The translations under genes and the position numbers were made by a program. From the NCBI GenBank assembly GCA_030631415.1, contig DAOVLE010000073.1, positions 1 through 20,649 on the forward strand: DNA of 20,649 nucleotides, written 5' to 3'. Shown in pieces: positions 1-7,226 of this stretch. The first letter of the stretch is position 1. Each line of letters starts with the position of its first letter. Source of the DNA: JAAEQG01 sp023133475 (GTDB lineage: Bacteria; Planctomycetota; Phycisphaerae; UBA1845). The notes below the pieces were generated by a model. The model had not been told where the DNA came from, did not search any database, and saw nothing but the letters and a program-made list of their open reading frames with translations.

Positions 1-97
1 AAGTCCAAGGTCCAAGGTCCCGCTGGTTTCCAACTTTGGACTTTGGACCAGGGACTTCGGACTTATTAACCGGCGTGGTGGGTTTCGCCCGCCCTAC
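1..97. repeat. Dispersed composite repeat: GTCCAAGGTCC core plus short hairpin module, cut by the window start
   Basis: Positions 1-66 hold the palindromic core: GTCCAAGGTCC-like units on the left, then a short spacer, then ACTTTGGACTTTGGACC-like units on the right. It is followed by TTATTAACCGGCG and a GGTGGGTTTCGCCCGCCCTA module (77-97). The same core recurs at 11092-11200, 15194-15361 and 17963-18130. The left end is cut by the window, so its full extent cannot be seen. Confidence 0.85.
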
Positions 98-187
98 GGG
101 GGCTAGTGCTCCGCGGTGAATCAGATGCGATTGCCCTGCCCCCCAAAGGCCGCCCGGGAAGCCCGAAAAAAAATACGCATTTGACGG

Positions 188-215
188 TTGCTTTTCGCGG
201 ATGATGGTTTATACT
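188..215 (+). promoter_or_regulatory. Possible sigma70-type promoter for the small RNA
   Basis: TTGCTT (188-193) and TATACT (210-215) are separated by 16 bp. The -10 box matches the consensus at five of six positions, while the -35 box is weak. A stronger -35-like TTGACG lies at 181-186 but is too far away (23 bp). Transcription would begin near 222, just before the structured RNA candidate. This is a prediction from motif and spacing only. Confidence 0.35.
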
Positions 216-221
216 TAGGTA

Positions 222-484
222 ACTGGGTGAAGTGATTGTCTATTAAGTGAGCGAATTGTGCTTAAGAATATTGACCAAAGAGAACAACATTGCAACGATC
301 GCCGGCTTACATGTTCCAGTGCGGCGCAGATGTATGATTCTCTGCGTCAGTCGCCTGATCGTGATTGCGGCATCACGGTCATCGGCTTTGTGGCTGGCTT
401 GTTCGAGAGGCCCCCGGATTAGCTTTATTGCTCAGCGCTTTGCGCCCCGAAGGCCTCGAATGCGGTGGTCTTCGGGGTTTTTTT
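222..484 (+). ncRNA. Candidate structured small RNA with a 6S-like fold
   Basis: No good protein gene occupies this interval, but it can fold into one long irregular hairpin. The closing pairings are nested: 245-247 with 438-440, 248-252 with 430-434, 254-256 with 427-429, 260-262 with 421-423, and 282-287 (GAACAA) with 399-404 (TTGTTC). An apical hairpin is formed by CGCAGA (325-330) and TCTGCG (341-346). On the 3' side of the open middle, 356-365 pairs with 372-381 in a 10-bp hairpin. A closing stem, a central bubble carrying a small 3'-side hairpin, and an apical stem-loop is the general architecture of 6S RNA, the RNA polymerase regulator. A promoter-like element precedes it and a strong intrinsic terminator ends it. 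I do not recognise conserved primary sequence, so the 6S assignment is only a hypothesis. The pairings were found by eye. Confidence 0.42.
445..484 (+). terminator. Rho-independent terminator
   Basis: CCCCGAAGGCC (445-455) pairs with GGTCTTCGGGG (467-477) to make an 11-bp stem with one G-U pair. Seven T residues follow immediately (478-484). This is a textbook intrinsic terminator on the + strand, and with no protein gene upstream it supports a small transcript ending here. Confidence 0.8.
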
Positions 485-750
485 ATGGCTGAGTCTGGCT
501 TCGCGCCTGAGGCCCCGTGAAAGAAAGAGGGGTGCCCGGGACGCGCCATACGTCCGGGCTTGGCCGAGCGGTTCGGGTGCGCGCCCATACCGGGCGAACT
601 GCGGAAACGTAAACATTCAGTAAACCCGTGACGAGGAGACAACCTCAGGCAAGCCTGCCAACACGAAACCCGCGCTATTCCGCATACGGGTTTACTGAAT
701 GTATACGCGGAAACAGAACATTATGCACTATTGGTTTTGATGACAGCACT
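485..750 (+). other. Gene-free structured leader upstream of the AAA+ gene
   Basis: No protein gene is supported here. The stretch is rich in self-complementarity: CCCGGGACG (535-543) with CGTCCGGG (551-558), the long inverted repeat at 608-706, and a small CAGGC/GCCTG hairpin (646-657) inside its loop. The octamer GCGGAAAC occurs at 601-608 and again at 707-714. It could be a structured 5' leader or an inserted small palindromic element. No clear promoter was found. Confidence 0.4.
608..706. repeat. Long perfect inverted repeat (17-bp arms, extended to 21 pairs)
   Basis: ACATTCAGTAAACCCGT (613-629) is exactly the reverse complement of 686-702. The arms continue outward after one mismatch with CGTA (608-611) against TACG (703-706). 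The loop between the inner arms is 56 nt. It lies 45-143 bp before the ATG chosen for the AAA+ gene, so it could be an operator, a leader hairpin or a small mobile palindrome. Confidence 0.8.
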
Positions 751-2574
751 ATGAAAACTATCAAGCAATGGGTGGAGCGAGACCTCAGCGCCGCTGCCAG
801 GAAGGGGCAGTTGGAGCCCGCTTTTGAAGTGGGCGAAGCCGTGCAGGTGGTCAGTGAACTGATCGAGGCCGGCCGAAACCCGATCCTCGTGGGTGATTCC
901 GGTATCGGCAAGACCGCCGTGGTTCACGAAATCGTGCGGCAATCGCACGCGGGGCGAGGCCCCATGCGCCTGGCTGGCCGGCGCGTTCTGCAACTATCGC
1001 TTCAGCGGCGTCTGTTTGCGATGCGACAGCGGAATGAGGCATACGAGGATGTGCCAAAGCTGATCGAGGCGCTGCACAAGTTTGGGCGGGGCCTGGCTTT
1101 GTTCATACATGATATTCACATAGCGTATCAGTATGATCTTGAGGAACAGCTTTGCGCTTTGGCCTATGAGTTTGACGGGCCTGTGATCGGTGAAGGCCCG
1201 GAGAGGGCGATCTCCGCCATGCTGGAGGACACCTCGGGGCTTCGGCAACACTACACACCGGTCCGGCTTACCGAACCAAGCCTGGAGCAAACGTTGCGTA
1301 TTTTGCAGGCCTGGGGGCGGCGGAAAACCGAGCGGGGAGGTCGCGTCTTTACCATTGACGCTCTGGAGCAGCCCCTGACGCTGACGCATCGTTTCCTTGC
1401 TCGCAGCCGTCTTCCGAGAAAGGCCATCGAACTGCTTGACCAGGCTGCAGCTCGCTGCGTAAAAGGGCAGCCGGTGACGACAGGCAAAGTGATCGACCGT
1501 TTCTGTGCCGCCCATCAGACCCCTCAAATTCTGGTGGACCCGGCGGTGCCGCTTGACCTCGAGGAACTGAGGCGAAGCTTCGAGCAGGAGATTCTCGGTC
1601 AGTCTCAGGCGGTTGAGTCGATTGTCAACATGATCGGTGTGCTGAAGGCGGGGCTTTCCGATCTGCGTCGTCCGCTGGGGGTGTTTTTGCTTGTGGGGCA
1701 GACCGGGGTGGGCAAGACCCACATCGCTCAGCTTTTGGCGAAACATCTATTCGGCAGAGGTGACCGGCTTGTGCGCATCAACATGGCGGACTACCCCGAT
1801 GATGGCGACGCGGCGGTTCTATTTGGCGATCCGACCGACTACCGCGAGGCGGTGACTCGCGGGCTGCTGACCAGCCGGCTGATCGGCCACCCGTTTGGCG
1901 TCGTCCTGCTGGACGAGTTTGAGAAAGCGAATCCGAAAGTGCATGATCGCTTTCTGCAACTGATCGACGAAGGCGAGTTCGTCAACGGGGCGGGCGAGAC
2001 CATTTCGTGCCGTTCGTTGATCTTCATGGCTACAACGAATGCGGGCAATGAGGTTCAGCGTGGGCAGATATTCGGTTTTTCCGCCGGCAACAGGCGCAAC
2101 TTGGCCGACAAAGTCCGGGTTGCATTGGAGAAGCACTTTCGGTTTGAGCTTCTGAACCGGTTCGACGGCATTGTGCAATTCATGCCGCTATCGCAGCAGG
2201 CCATTCGCGGGATTGCGATCCGCGAGCTTGAGATGCTATGCCGGCGTATCGGGATCAAGCAACGCGGATTGAGGGTGATGGCGGAGCCGTCCGTGATTGA
2301 CTGGATCGCGGAGCGCGGTTTTGATCCGAACTATGGCGCACGGATTCTGCGGCGGGTGATTGAGCGGCACGTGACCACCGCACTTGCCGGGGTTATTGTG
2401 CGCGAGAGCCCGGCTCCGGGGTCACGGATACAACTCGTGTTGGAGGATCGAACTGTGGTAGCCCGGGTGGTTGGCAACCCGGTGCAGGCAGAAACAAACG
2501 GCGAGGTGGAACCCACCATTCAGGCGAGGAAGGCGGGTAAAATCCGCCCTACAACTGCCCCACATTTTTCATGA
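751..2574 (+). CDS. Short Clp/Hsp100-like AAA+ protein with two ATPase domains, the first degenerate
   Basis: The product is a 607-residue relative of ClpA/ClpB unfoldases without an N-terminal Clp domain or middle coiled coil; ClpB itself is about 860 residues. Domain 1 has Walker A GDSGIGKT (48-55), but the Walker B site reads FIHDIH (118-123) where the family has a D-E pair. The sensor-1 and double-arginine-finger positions align to P150 and Q166-H167. Domain 2 looks complete: Walker A GQTGVGKT (316-323), Walker B LLDEFEKA (386-393), sensor MATTN, LLNRFD with the arginine, and GAR in the sensor-2 region. The frame is open from GTG 628, but the first 41 codons run through the inverted repeat, so ATG 751 is preferred. 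No Shine-Dalgarno is visible. The last ~24 residues are encoded by an intergenic-type repeat. The gene stands alone on its strand here. Its substrate is unknown, and partnering with ClpP cannot be decided from this sequence. Confidence 0.85.
   Translation: MKTIKQWVERDLSAAARKGQLEPAFEVGEAVQVVSELIEAGRNPILVGDSGIGKTAVVHEIVRQSHAGRGPMRLAGRRVLQLSLQRRLFAMRQRNEAYEDVPKLIEALHKFGRGLALFIHDIHIAYQYDLEEQLCALAYEFDGPVIGEGPERAISAMLEDTSGLRQHYTPVRLTEPSLEQTLRILQAWGRRKTERGGRVFTIDALEQPLTLTHRFLARSRLPRKAIELLDQAAARCVKGQPVTTGKVIDRFCAAHQTPQILVDPAVPLDLEELRRSFEQEILGQSQAVESIVNMIGVLKAGLSDLRRPLGVFLLVGQTGVGKTHIAQLLAKHLFGRGDRLVRINMADYPDDGDAAVLFGDPTDYREAVTRGLLTSRLIGHPFGVVLLDEFEKANPKVHDRFLQLIDEGEFVNGAGETISCRSLIFMATTNAGNEVQRGQIFGFSAGNRRNLADKVRVALEKHFRFELLNRFDGIVQFMPLSQQAIRGIAIRELEMLCRRIGIKQRGLRVMAEPSVIDWIAERGFDPNYGARILRRVIERHVTTALAGVIVRESPAPGSRIQLVLEDRTVVARVVGNPVQAETNGEVEPTIQARKAGKIRPTTAPHFS
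2503..2552. repeat. Hairpin repeat modules inside the 3' end of the AAA+ gene
   Basis: Positions 2503-2524 are identical to 15220-15241 plus one base of the composite repeat downstream of the kinase gene. They are followed by the short module AGGCGGGTAAAATCCGCCCT (2531-2550), which pairs GGCGG(G/A)T arms. The reading frame passes through both and stops at 2574. Confidence 0.8.
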
Positions 2575-2672
2575 ACGCAGAGACGCAGAGAGCGCAGAGA
2601 AGAAGGGAGTGCACCCAACGACAATGTCTCGCATCCCCCCCATTTTTCATTTTCCATTTTCCATTTTCCCCG
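2574..2672. repeat. Low-complexity intergenic repeats (CGCAGAGA and ATTTTCC units)
   Basis: This is the convergent spacer between the AAA+ gene and the ABC-2 permease. It holds an irregular run of ACGCAGAG-like units (2574-2603) and a 7-bp tandem ATTTTCC repeat (about 2647-2668). Similar 7-bp units (AATGGAG) occur at 7041-7065. No T-rich terminator hairpin is evident. Confidence 0.7.
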
Positions 2673-2674
2673 CG

Positions 2675-3643
2675 TTAGCCCACTTCTCGTCTTTGGAACA
2701 GGGCGACCCCAATCATCAAGACGGCGAGAATCTGGAGTAAGGCGTACAGGCAGACTTTGCCGACATAGGCAACCGGGATGTGAATGTCGTTGTTGAGGGC
2801 ATCGATGACCGAGTAGACGCTAAGGTTGGGGTGGAGGCGGTAGGCTGCGGAGGCGATGGTCGAGGTTTCGGCATGGGTGCCGAGAACGTAATCCGAGATC
2901 AGCCCGACAACCAACACGAAGGTGCAAACCATCAGGGTCATGGTCTGCCCCAAGCGGGTGGAGGCCGCCAACGCCACCGCCGCCAACACCATCACCGCCG
3001 CCATCACCAACAAACCAGCCAGAATCATTTGCGGGTTGATGAATCCCTGGCGAAACGGCTGAGGGTTCCACTCGGGGTCAAAAAAAGCGGCAATGACCAA
3101 CCCGAGGGTCAACACGGGTGTGACAATAGCCAGGGCGGTGCCCATGAATTCGTATTCTCGCAGATAGTTGAGTAAAGCCGCCACCACCAAAGAGCCAATC
3201 GCCCCGCCGAACCCGAAGACGATGATGGGCATGTCCCACGGGTCCGCGGATGTCTGTAACACCTTGTGCCGCAGGCACATGGCAAGCACTACGAACCCGA
3301 TGTAAAACGCCAGCAGCAAAGCCCCGATCAAACCGGCGTATTTGCCCAGGATGAAAACGGGACGCCCCACGGGTTTGCTGATTACGCTCAGGACGGTTTT
3401 ATTTTCAATTTCGCGGGTCAGGACCCCGGTGGCTGAAAATGCCGCCAAGAACAAACCGCTAAGCAGCAGCGTATTCAATCCCAGATCGCGGAGGAGCTTA
3501 TCGTCATCGTCGAGGGTGAATCCGGCGAGCCCGACGTTGAGAATCATCAAGAGGACGGTGATAATCAGCAGGGCTCCGTAGAGCGGTTGTCGCACGGTCT
3601 CGACGAAGGTATTGGCGGCGATACTGTATAATTTAGCGAACAT
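2675..3643 (-). CDS. ABC-2 type transporter permease, divergent from the SPFH cluster
   Basis: A 322-residue integral membrane protein with about eight hydrophobic segments. Examples are residues ~24-45 and ~60-80, then a run of six more, ending in a last helix and the tail FQRREVG. After the second helix it has EIENKTVLSVISKP followed by a GKYAG segment. The permease at 9689-11071 has ELAERQILVLMSKP and GKWLG at the matching place, and its last helix ends in FERREV. The two are therefore members of one permease family, of NosY/ABC-2 type. No ATPase gene lies next to it on this strand, so the ATPase at 8500-9696 is the obvious candidate partner. The start ATG at 3643 has no clear Shine-Dalgarno. 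It is divergent from the HflK-like gene, with 210 bp between starts. The transported substrate is unknown. Confidence 0.86.
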   Translation of the reverse strand: MFAKLYSIAANTFVETVRQPLYGALLIITVLLMILNVGLAGFTLDDDDKLLRDLGLNTLLLSGLFLAAFSATGVLTREIENKTVLSVISKPVGRPVFILGKYAGLIGALLLAFYIGFVVLAMCLRHKVLQTSADPWDMPIIVFGFGGAIGSLVVAALLNYLREYEFMGTALAIVTPVLTLGLVIAAFFDPEWNPQPFRQGFINPQMILAGLLVMAAVMVLAAVALAASTRLGQTMTLMVCTFVLVVGLISDYVLGTHAETSTIASAAYRLHPNLSVYSVIDALNNDIHIPVAYVGKVCLYALLQILAVLMIGVALFQRREVG

Positions 3644-3853
3644 AGCTGTAACTATCTATGCATAACCTGGTTAAGATTCCCTCTAATCACGTTGCGATGA
3701 CTTGGCAGCTCGTGTTGATTATTGTAAGCTTCCACATCGCGTTCCCCATGACAGGGCCCAAAAGCGGCACTGTCAAGAGCCCTACGGCTCTTGGGTTAAG
3801 ACGTTCGAGAGTGCGCATAGGTTCGCACACAGGATAGGATAGGTCCAGCCTCA
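3644..3853. promoter_or_regulatory. Divergent intergenic region with a possible + strand promoter
   Basis: This spacer separates the starts of the ABC-2 permease (-) and the HflK-like gene (+), so promoters for both should lie here. On the + strand TTGGCA (3702-3707) is followed after 17 bp by TAAGCT (3725-3730): a good -35 and a weak -10. Closer to the gene is a perfect hairpin AAGAGCC-CTAC-GGCTCTT (3776-3793). It has no T tract, so it is more likely regulatory or a leader structure than a terminator. Confidence 0.35.
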
Positions 3854-5986
3854 ATGAAAAACGATTTTGACATGTCCAAGGACCGGCGGGCACAGCTTGC
3901 CGCGTTGATGGGGTTGGTGCTTCAGGTGGCGATGTTCGCGGTGCTGTTGATCGTCGGCAGCATATACGAGTCATCGTCAATTCGCGCCGAAGCCATCCAC
4001 CTGCATTTGGGGATTTATATCTGGTTGGCGTTGATTCTGCTGTATTCGCAGCGCAGGAGCGCCGGTGTCGAGCAGCTCGAGACCGAGGAACTCAAGCGGC
4101 GGCGGGAGACGGTGCAGGATACGGGCATCTTCGATCTGGAAGATGACGCGATGCTGGTGCAGCGGCGGCGGTTGAACTGGATGTATCGCTGGTTCGTCCC
4201 GGCGGCGGCTTTGCTTTTGGCGTTGGGGCACATCATCTGGGCGGGTTGGTGGTATGTGGCTGCCATGCCGGTACGAGACGAGCGGTGGGCCTCGTGCATT
4301 GATCCGCAGCGGGCATTGCCGTTTGTGGTGGGTGCCACGTTTTTCTGCTTTTTGTATTCGCGTTATGCAAGTGGGATGGCCCGGCGCTCGGAGTGGCGCC
4401 TGCTGCGTGCGGCTTCGAGCTACATGGCGGGCAATGCCTTTCTGTGTTTGACTGCCGTTGTCGGGCTGGCGCTGGTGATTTATGAAGTGCCCTACGCCGA
4501 GGCGGTGGTTACCTATGTTATCCGGTTGGGGATGCTGATCCTTGGTGTCGAATTTTTCCTGAACTTCGTGTTGGACTTCTATCGCCCGCGGATGGCTGGT
4601 GCCGAGCACAGGCCGGCGTTCGACAGCCGGTTGCTGGGCCTGATCAGCGAGCCGGGCGGAATCGCACGTTCCATCCAGGAGGCGATCAACTACCAGTTCG
4701 GGTTCGAGGTCAGCGGGACGTGGTTCTATCAACTTCTGAAGCGGTCGCTGTTGCCGCTGGCGCTGTTTGCCCTGTTGGTGTTGATCGGGTTGTCGAGCGT
4801 TGTGATCGTCGACGCGGATGAGCAAATTTTCGTCGAGCGGTTCGGCCAGGTGCTACAACCCGCGGGTGCTCCGTTGGGTCCGGGGCTGCAATGGAAGTGC
4901 CCTTGGCCTGTGGACTCGGTTCAACGCGAGCGGGTGCTGCAATTGCAGCGTATGACGGTGGGTGAAGCCGCCAAGCAACGAGATGAAGAAAGCGACCTGA
5001 AAGAGCAGGAAGCGATCCTGTGGACCGGGAAACACGACTACATACCGGAGCTGATGCTCCTGGTTGCCAGCCCCAAGCCGAAGGGGCAAGCGGAGGAGGA
5101 GTCTCCAGGTGCCGTCCAGCCTGCCACCGCAAACGCGGATGATGCTGAGGGTCGGGCTGTCGCGGTTAGTCTCATCATGGCTTCGGTGGACCTGGAGTGC
5201 CGGATCAGCGACCTGTACAAGTACAGCTATAATTATGTGGATCCCGATGCGGTTATGGAGAATGTGGCCTACCAGGTGTTGGCGGACCATGCAGCCAGTA
5301 TCGACGTCAGCAGCTTCATGGGTCCCCGGCGTGAAGAGATCAGCAAAGAACTGCGTGTGCTTTTGCAGCGGAAGTTTGACGAGTTGAATCTGGGGGTGGA
5401 GTTGACCTTTGTGGGGTTGCAAAGTGCCCATCCGCCATCGAAGGACAACGTCGCCAAGGTCTTTCAGGACGTCATCGCCGCCAAAAGCCGCAAAGAGGCA
5501 ACGATCCAGACAGCCATCGGGATAGCTGAGCGGATGTTGACCAGGGTGGCCGGCAGCAAGCAGCGTGCGCTGGAATTGAATGACGTGCTGCTTGATATGG
5601 AACGGTTGTCCAAGGGCCCGCAGGTTGATTCGCAGGCACTGGCGGAGGTGGAGTCGCGGGTTAACGAGTTGATGTTCGGCTGCCTCGAGAAGGGTGTCTC
5701 GCCGATGAGCGGGGAGGCAGCAGCCAAAATCGCCGACATGCGGGCTGAGACCAGTAAGCGCATCAGCGAGGCTGAGTCTAAAGAGCGAACGTTCAAGAAC
5801 GAGTTGTTGGCCTATCAAGCGGCTCCGCAGTTGTACCAGATGCGGCGTTACCTGGAGGTTTTGCGGGGCAGTCTGCACCAGGTGCGCAAGATCATCAACT
5901 CCACGCGGAACACGGAACTGGTGGTTATCGTCGAGACAGAGAGAAAGAGCGAATTCGAGCTACCCAAGCCCGAGAAAAAACAGTAA
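3854..5986 (+). CDS. Large polytopic HflK-like SPFH/Band-7 protein
   Basis: A 710-residue protein, roughly twice the length of classical HflK. Its N-terminal half holds about seven predicted membrane helices (near residues 15-37, 50-66, 112-136, 153-170, 190-210, 220-245 and 295-318). The last is followed directly by the SPFH start VVIVDADEQIFVERFGQ, a standard HflK transition. The SPFH domain runs to about residue 560. It contains an acidic, Pro/Ala-rich insertion at about 406-435, just before the strand VSLIMASVDLECRIS. A long helical stalk and an HflK-type ending (YLEVLRGSLHQVRKIINSTR) follow. HflK and HflC form a membrane cage that regulates FtsH in Escherichia coli. The extra N-terminal helices suggest a further membrane role. 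The start ATG 3854 has weak Shine-Dalgarno support, and ATG 3872 is an alternative. It is first in the co-directional cluster, 40 bp ahead of the HflC-like gene. Confidence 0.9.
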   Translation: MKNDFDMSKDRRAQLAALMGLVLQVAMFAVLLIVGSIYESSSIRAEAIHLHLGIYIWLALILLYSQRRSAGVEQLETEELKRRRETVQDTGIFDLEDDAMLVQRRRLNWMYRWFVPAAALLLALGHIIWAGWWYVAAMPVRDERWASCIDPQRALPFVVGATFFCFLYSRYASGMARRSEWRLLRAASSYMAGNAFLCLTAVVGLALVIYEVPYAEAVVTYVIRLGMLILGVEFFLNFVLDFYRPRMAGAEHRPAFDSRLLGLISEPGGIARSIQEAINYQFGFEVSGTWFYQLLKRSLLPLALFALLVLIGLSSVVIVDADEQIFVERFGQVLQPAGAPLGPGLQWKCPWPVDSVQRERVLQLQRMTVGEAAKQRDEESDLKEQEAILWTGKHDYIPELMLLVASPKPKGQAEEESPGAVQPATANADDAEGRAVAVSLIMASVDLECRISDLYKYSYNYVDPDAVMENVAYQVLADHAASIDVSSFMGPRREEISKELRVLLQRKFDELNLGVELTFVGLQSAHPPSKDNVAKVFQDVIAAKSRKEATIQTAIGIAERMLTRVAGSKQRALELNDVLLDMERLSKGPQVDSQALAEVESRVNELMFGCLEKGVSPMSGEAAAKIADMRAETSKRISEAESKERTFKNELLAYQAAPQLYQMRRYLEVLRGSLHQVRKIINSTRNTELVVIVETERKSEFELPKPEKKQ

Positions 5987-6026
5987 GTATCGAAGCGAAC
6001 CGGCGTGGGTCTGGAGTTAAAGAATT

Positions 6027-7034
6027 ATGAAGAACCTGCCTTCAGTATTGGCTGCCGTAGCCCTGTTGGCCATTCTGTTGCTGTACATGTGCACGTTTCA
6101 GGTGCGGTTCAGCGAGGTTGCGATCGTCAAAACCTTTGGCAAGGTCGCCTCGGTCGAGGACATGTCAGCCGGGCACGAGGGCGACATGGTTAAGGACGTC
6201 AAGCGGGAACCGGGGTTGTATTTGCGTTGGCCTTGGCCTATCCAAAGCGTCGAGAAGTTCGACACGCGTATCCGTATCCTGGAAGATACCATCGAGGAGA
6301 CGCCCACGCGGGACAGCAAGAACCTGGTGGTGACCACCTTCACCGGATGGACCATTGATGACCCGTACAAGTTCCACGTTGCCTATCCCAACATCAAGGA
6401 CGGCGAGGAGGCTTTGCGGGCCAAGGTCCGTTCGCACAAAAAGGCTATTGTGGGCAAGCACGACTTCTCGGAGTTCATCTCGACCGATCCGGCGGAGCGG
6501 CATCTGCACGAGATCGAGGAGGAGATGAAAGTGGCGTTTGCCGCCGAGGCGTTGGAGCAGTTTGGGGTCAAGACCCATATCTTCGGCATCAAGCGTTTAG
6601 GCCTGCCCCAGGCGGTCACCAAGGACATCTTCGAGAACATGAAGAAGATGGAGGAGAACAAGGCGGAAAACTACCGGACGGAAGGCGAAGCCAAAGCCAG
6701 GAAGATTGTGGCTGAGGCTGAGGCAGCCCGCGAGCGGATCATGGCGGTTGCCAAGCGTAAGGCGGACGAAATCCGCGATGCAGGCCAACGTCGCGTGGGC
6801 GAAATCTATACCGCCTTCACCGAACACCAGGAGTTGCGGATTTTCCTGGACAAGCTCAAAGCCCTGGAGGAATTGTGCAGGGAGCGTGTCACCCTGATTC
6901 TCGATACCGAGATCGCCCCGGCGGACCTGTTCAAGTTGGACCAACCGCCGGCGACCGCCCCGGAACCGAACGCGGACTCGGCACCGGTCAACGATCCGGT
7001 GGATGCCGCCCGCAAAGCGCTTGAAACCAGTTAG
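6027..7034 (+). CDS. hflC: HflC-like SPFH/Band-7 protein
   Basis: A 335-residue protein of normal HflC length. It has one N-terminal membrane helix (residues ~5-24) followed by VRFSEVAIVKTFGKV, the start of the SPFH domain, then the NLVVTTFTGWTIDDPYKF strand region. From about residue 205 there is a charged coiled-coil stalk (ENKAENYRTEGEAKARKIVA and onward). The C-terminal part, RIFLDKLKALEE followed by LILDT, is typical of HflC. In the known complex HflC alternates with HflK in a ring on the outer face of the cytoplasmic membrane. GGAG at 6014-6017 sits 9 nt before ATG 6027 and supports this start. It lies 40 bp after the large HflK-like gene and 192 bp before the next SPFH gene. The hflC symbol is by family resemblance; whether FtsH is the partner here is unknown. 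Confidence 0.9.
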   Translation: MKNLPSVLAAVALLAILLLYMCTFQVRFSEVAIVKTFGKVASVEDMSAGHEGDMVKDVKREPGLYLRWPWPIQSVEKFDTRIRILEDTIEETPTRDSKNLVVTTFTGWTIDDPYKFHVAYPNIKDGEEALRAKVRSHKKAIVGKHDFSEFISTDPAERHLHEIEEEMKVAFAAEALEQFGVKTHIFGIKRLGLPQAVTKDIFENMKKMEENKAENYRTEGEAKARKIVAEAEAARERIMAVAKRKADEIRDAGQRRVGEIYTAFTEHQELRIFLDKLKALEELCRERVTLILDTEIAPADLFKLDQPPATAPEPNADSAPVNDPVDAARKALETS

Positions 7035-7226
7035 CGAGAAGAATGGAGAATGGAGAATGGAGAAGCGCGGTGAGCACAACCGCACCGGCGTGTTTAGCGG
7101 CGACAAGTCCGTAGCGTTTAGCGGCGACAAGTCCACAGCGTTTAGCGGCGACCCGAAGGGGAGCGTGTAGCATAACGCGGCGGGTAAAACCCGCCCTACC
7201 TCTGGTGGAACCAGATAGAGAGAACC
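7035..7226. repeat. Intergenic repeat block: 7-bp, 24-bp tandem repeats and a hairpin module
   Basis: Three elements fill the gap between two SPFH genes: AATGGAG units (7041-7065); three copies of a 24-bp unit starting GTTTAGCGGCGAC at 7092, 7116 and 7140, the third diverging after 13 bases; and the short palindrome GGCGGGTAAAACCCGCCCTA (7179-7198). The operon is likely to continue through it, but the palindrome could affect mRNA stability. Confidence 0.85.

Noticed and set aside
247..492. Small + strand reading frame beginning GTG
   Set aside because: It runs through the terminator hairpin and T tract, has no Shine-Dalgarno, and its composition is unlike a protein; a structured RNA explains the region better.
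559..600. tRNA-like segment resembling a Ser/Leu D-arm (GGCCGAGCGGTT)
   Set aside because: No acceptor stem, anticodon arm and T-loop could be laid out around it; only a local resemblance.
628..750. Upstream extension of the AAA+ reading frame from GTG 628
   Set aside because: The codons lie in the long inverted repeat and give no family-like sequence; the Clp-like homology begins after ATG 751.
7092..7164. Short spaced repeats as a possible CRISPR array
   Set aside because: Units are directly tandem at 24 bp with no unique spacers, and no cas genes are present.
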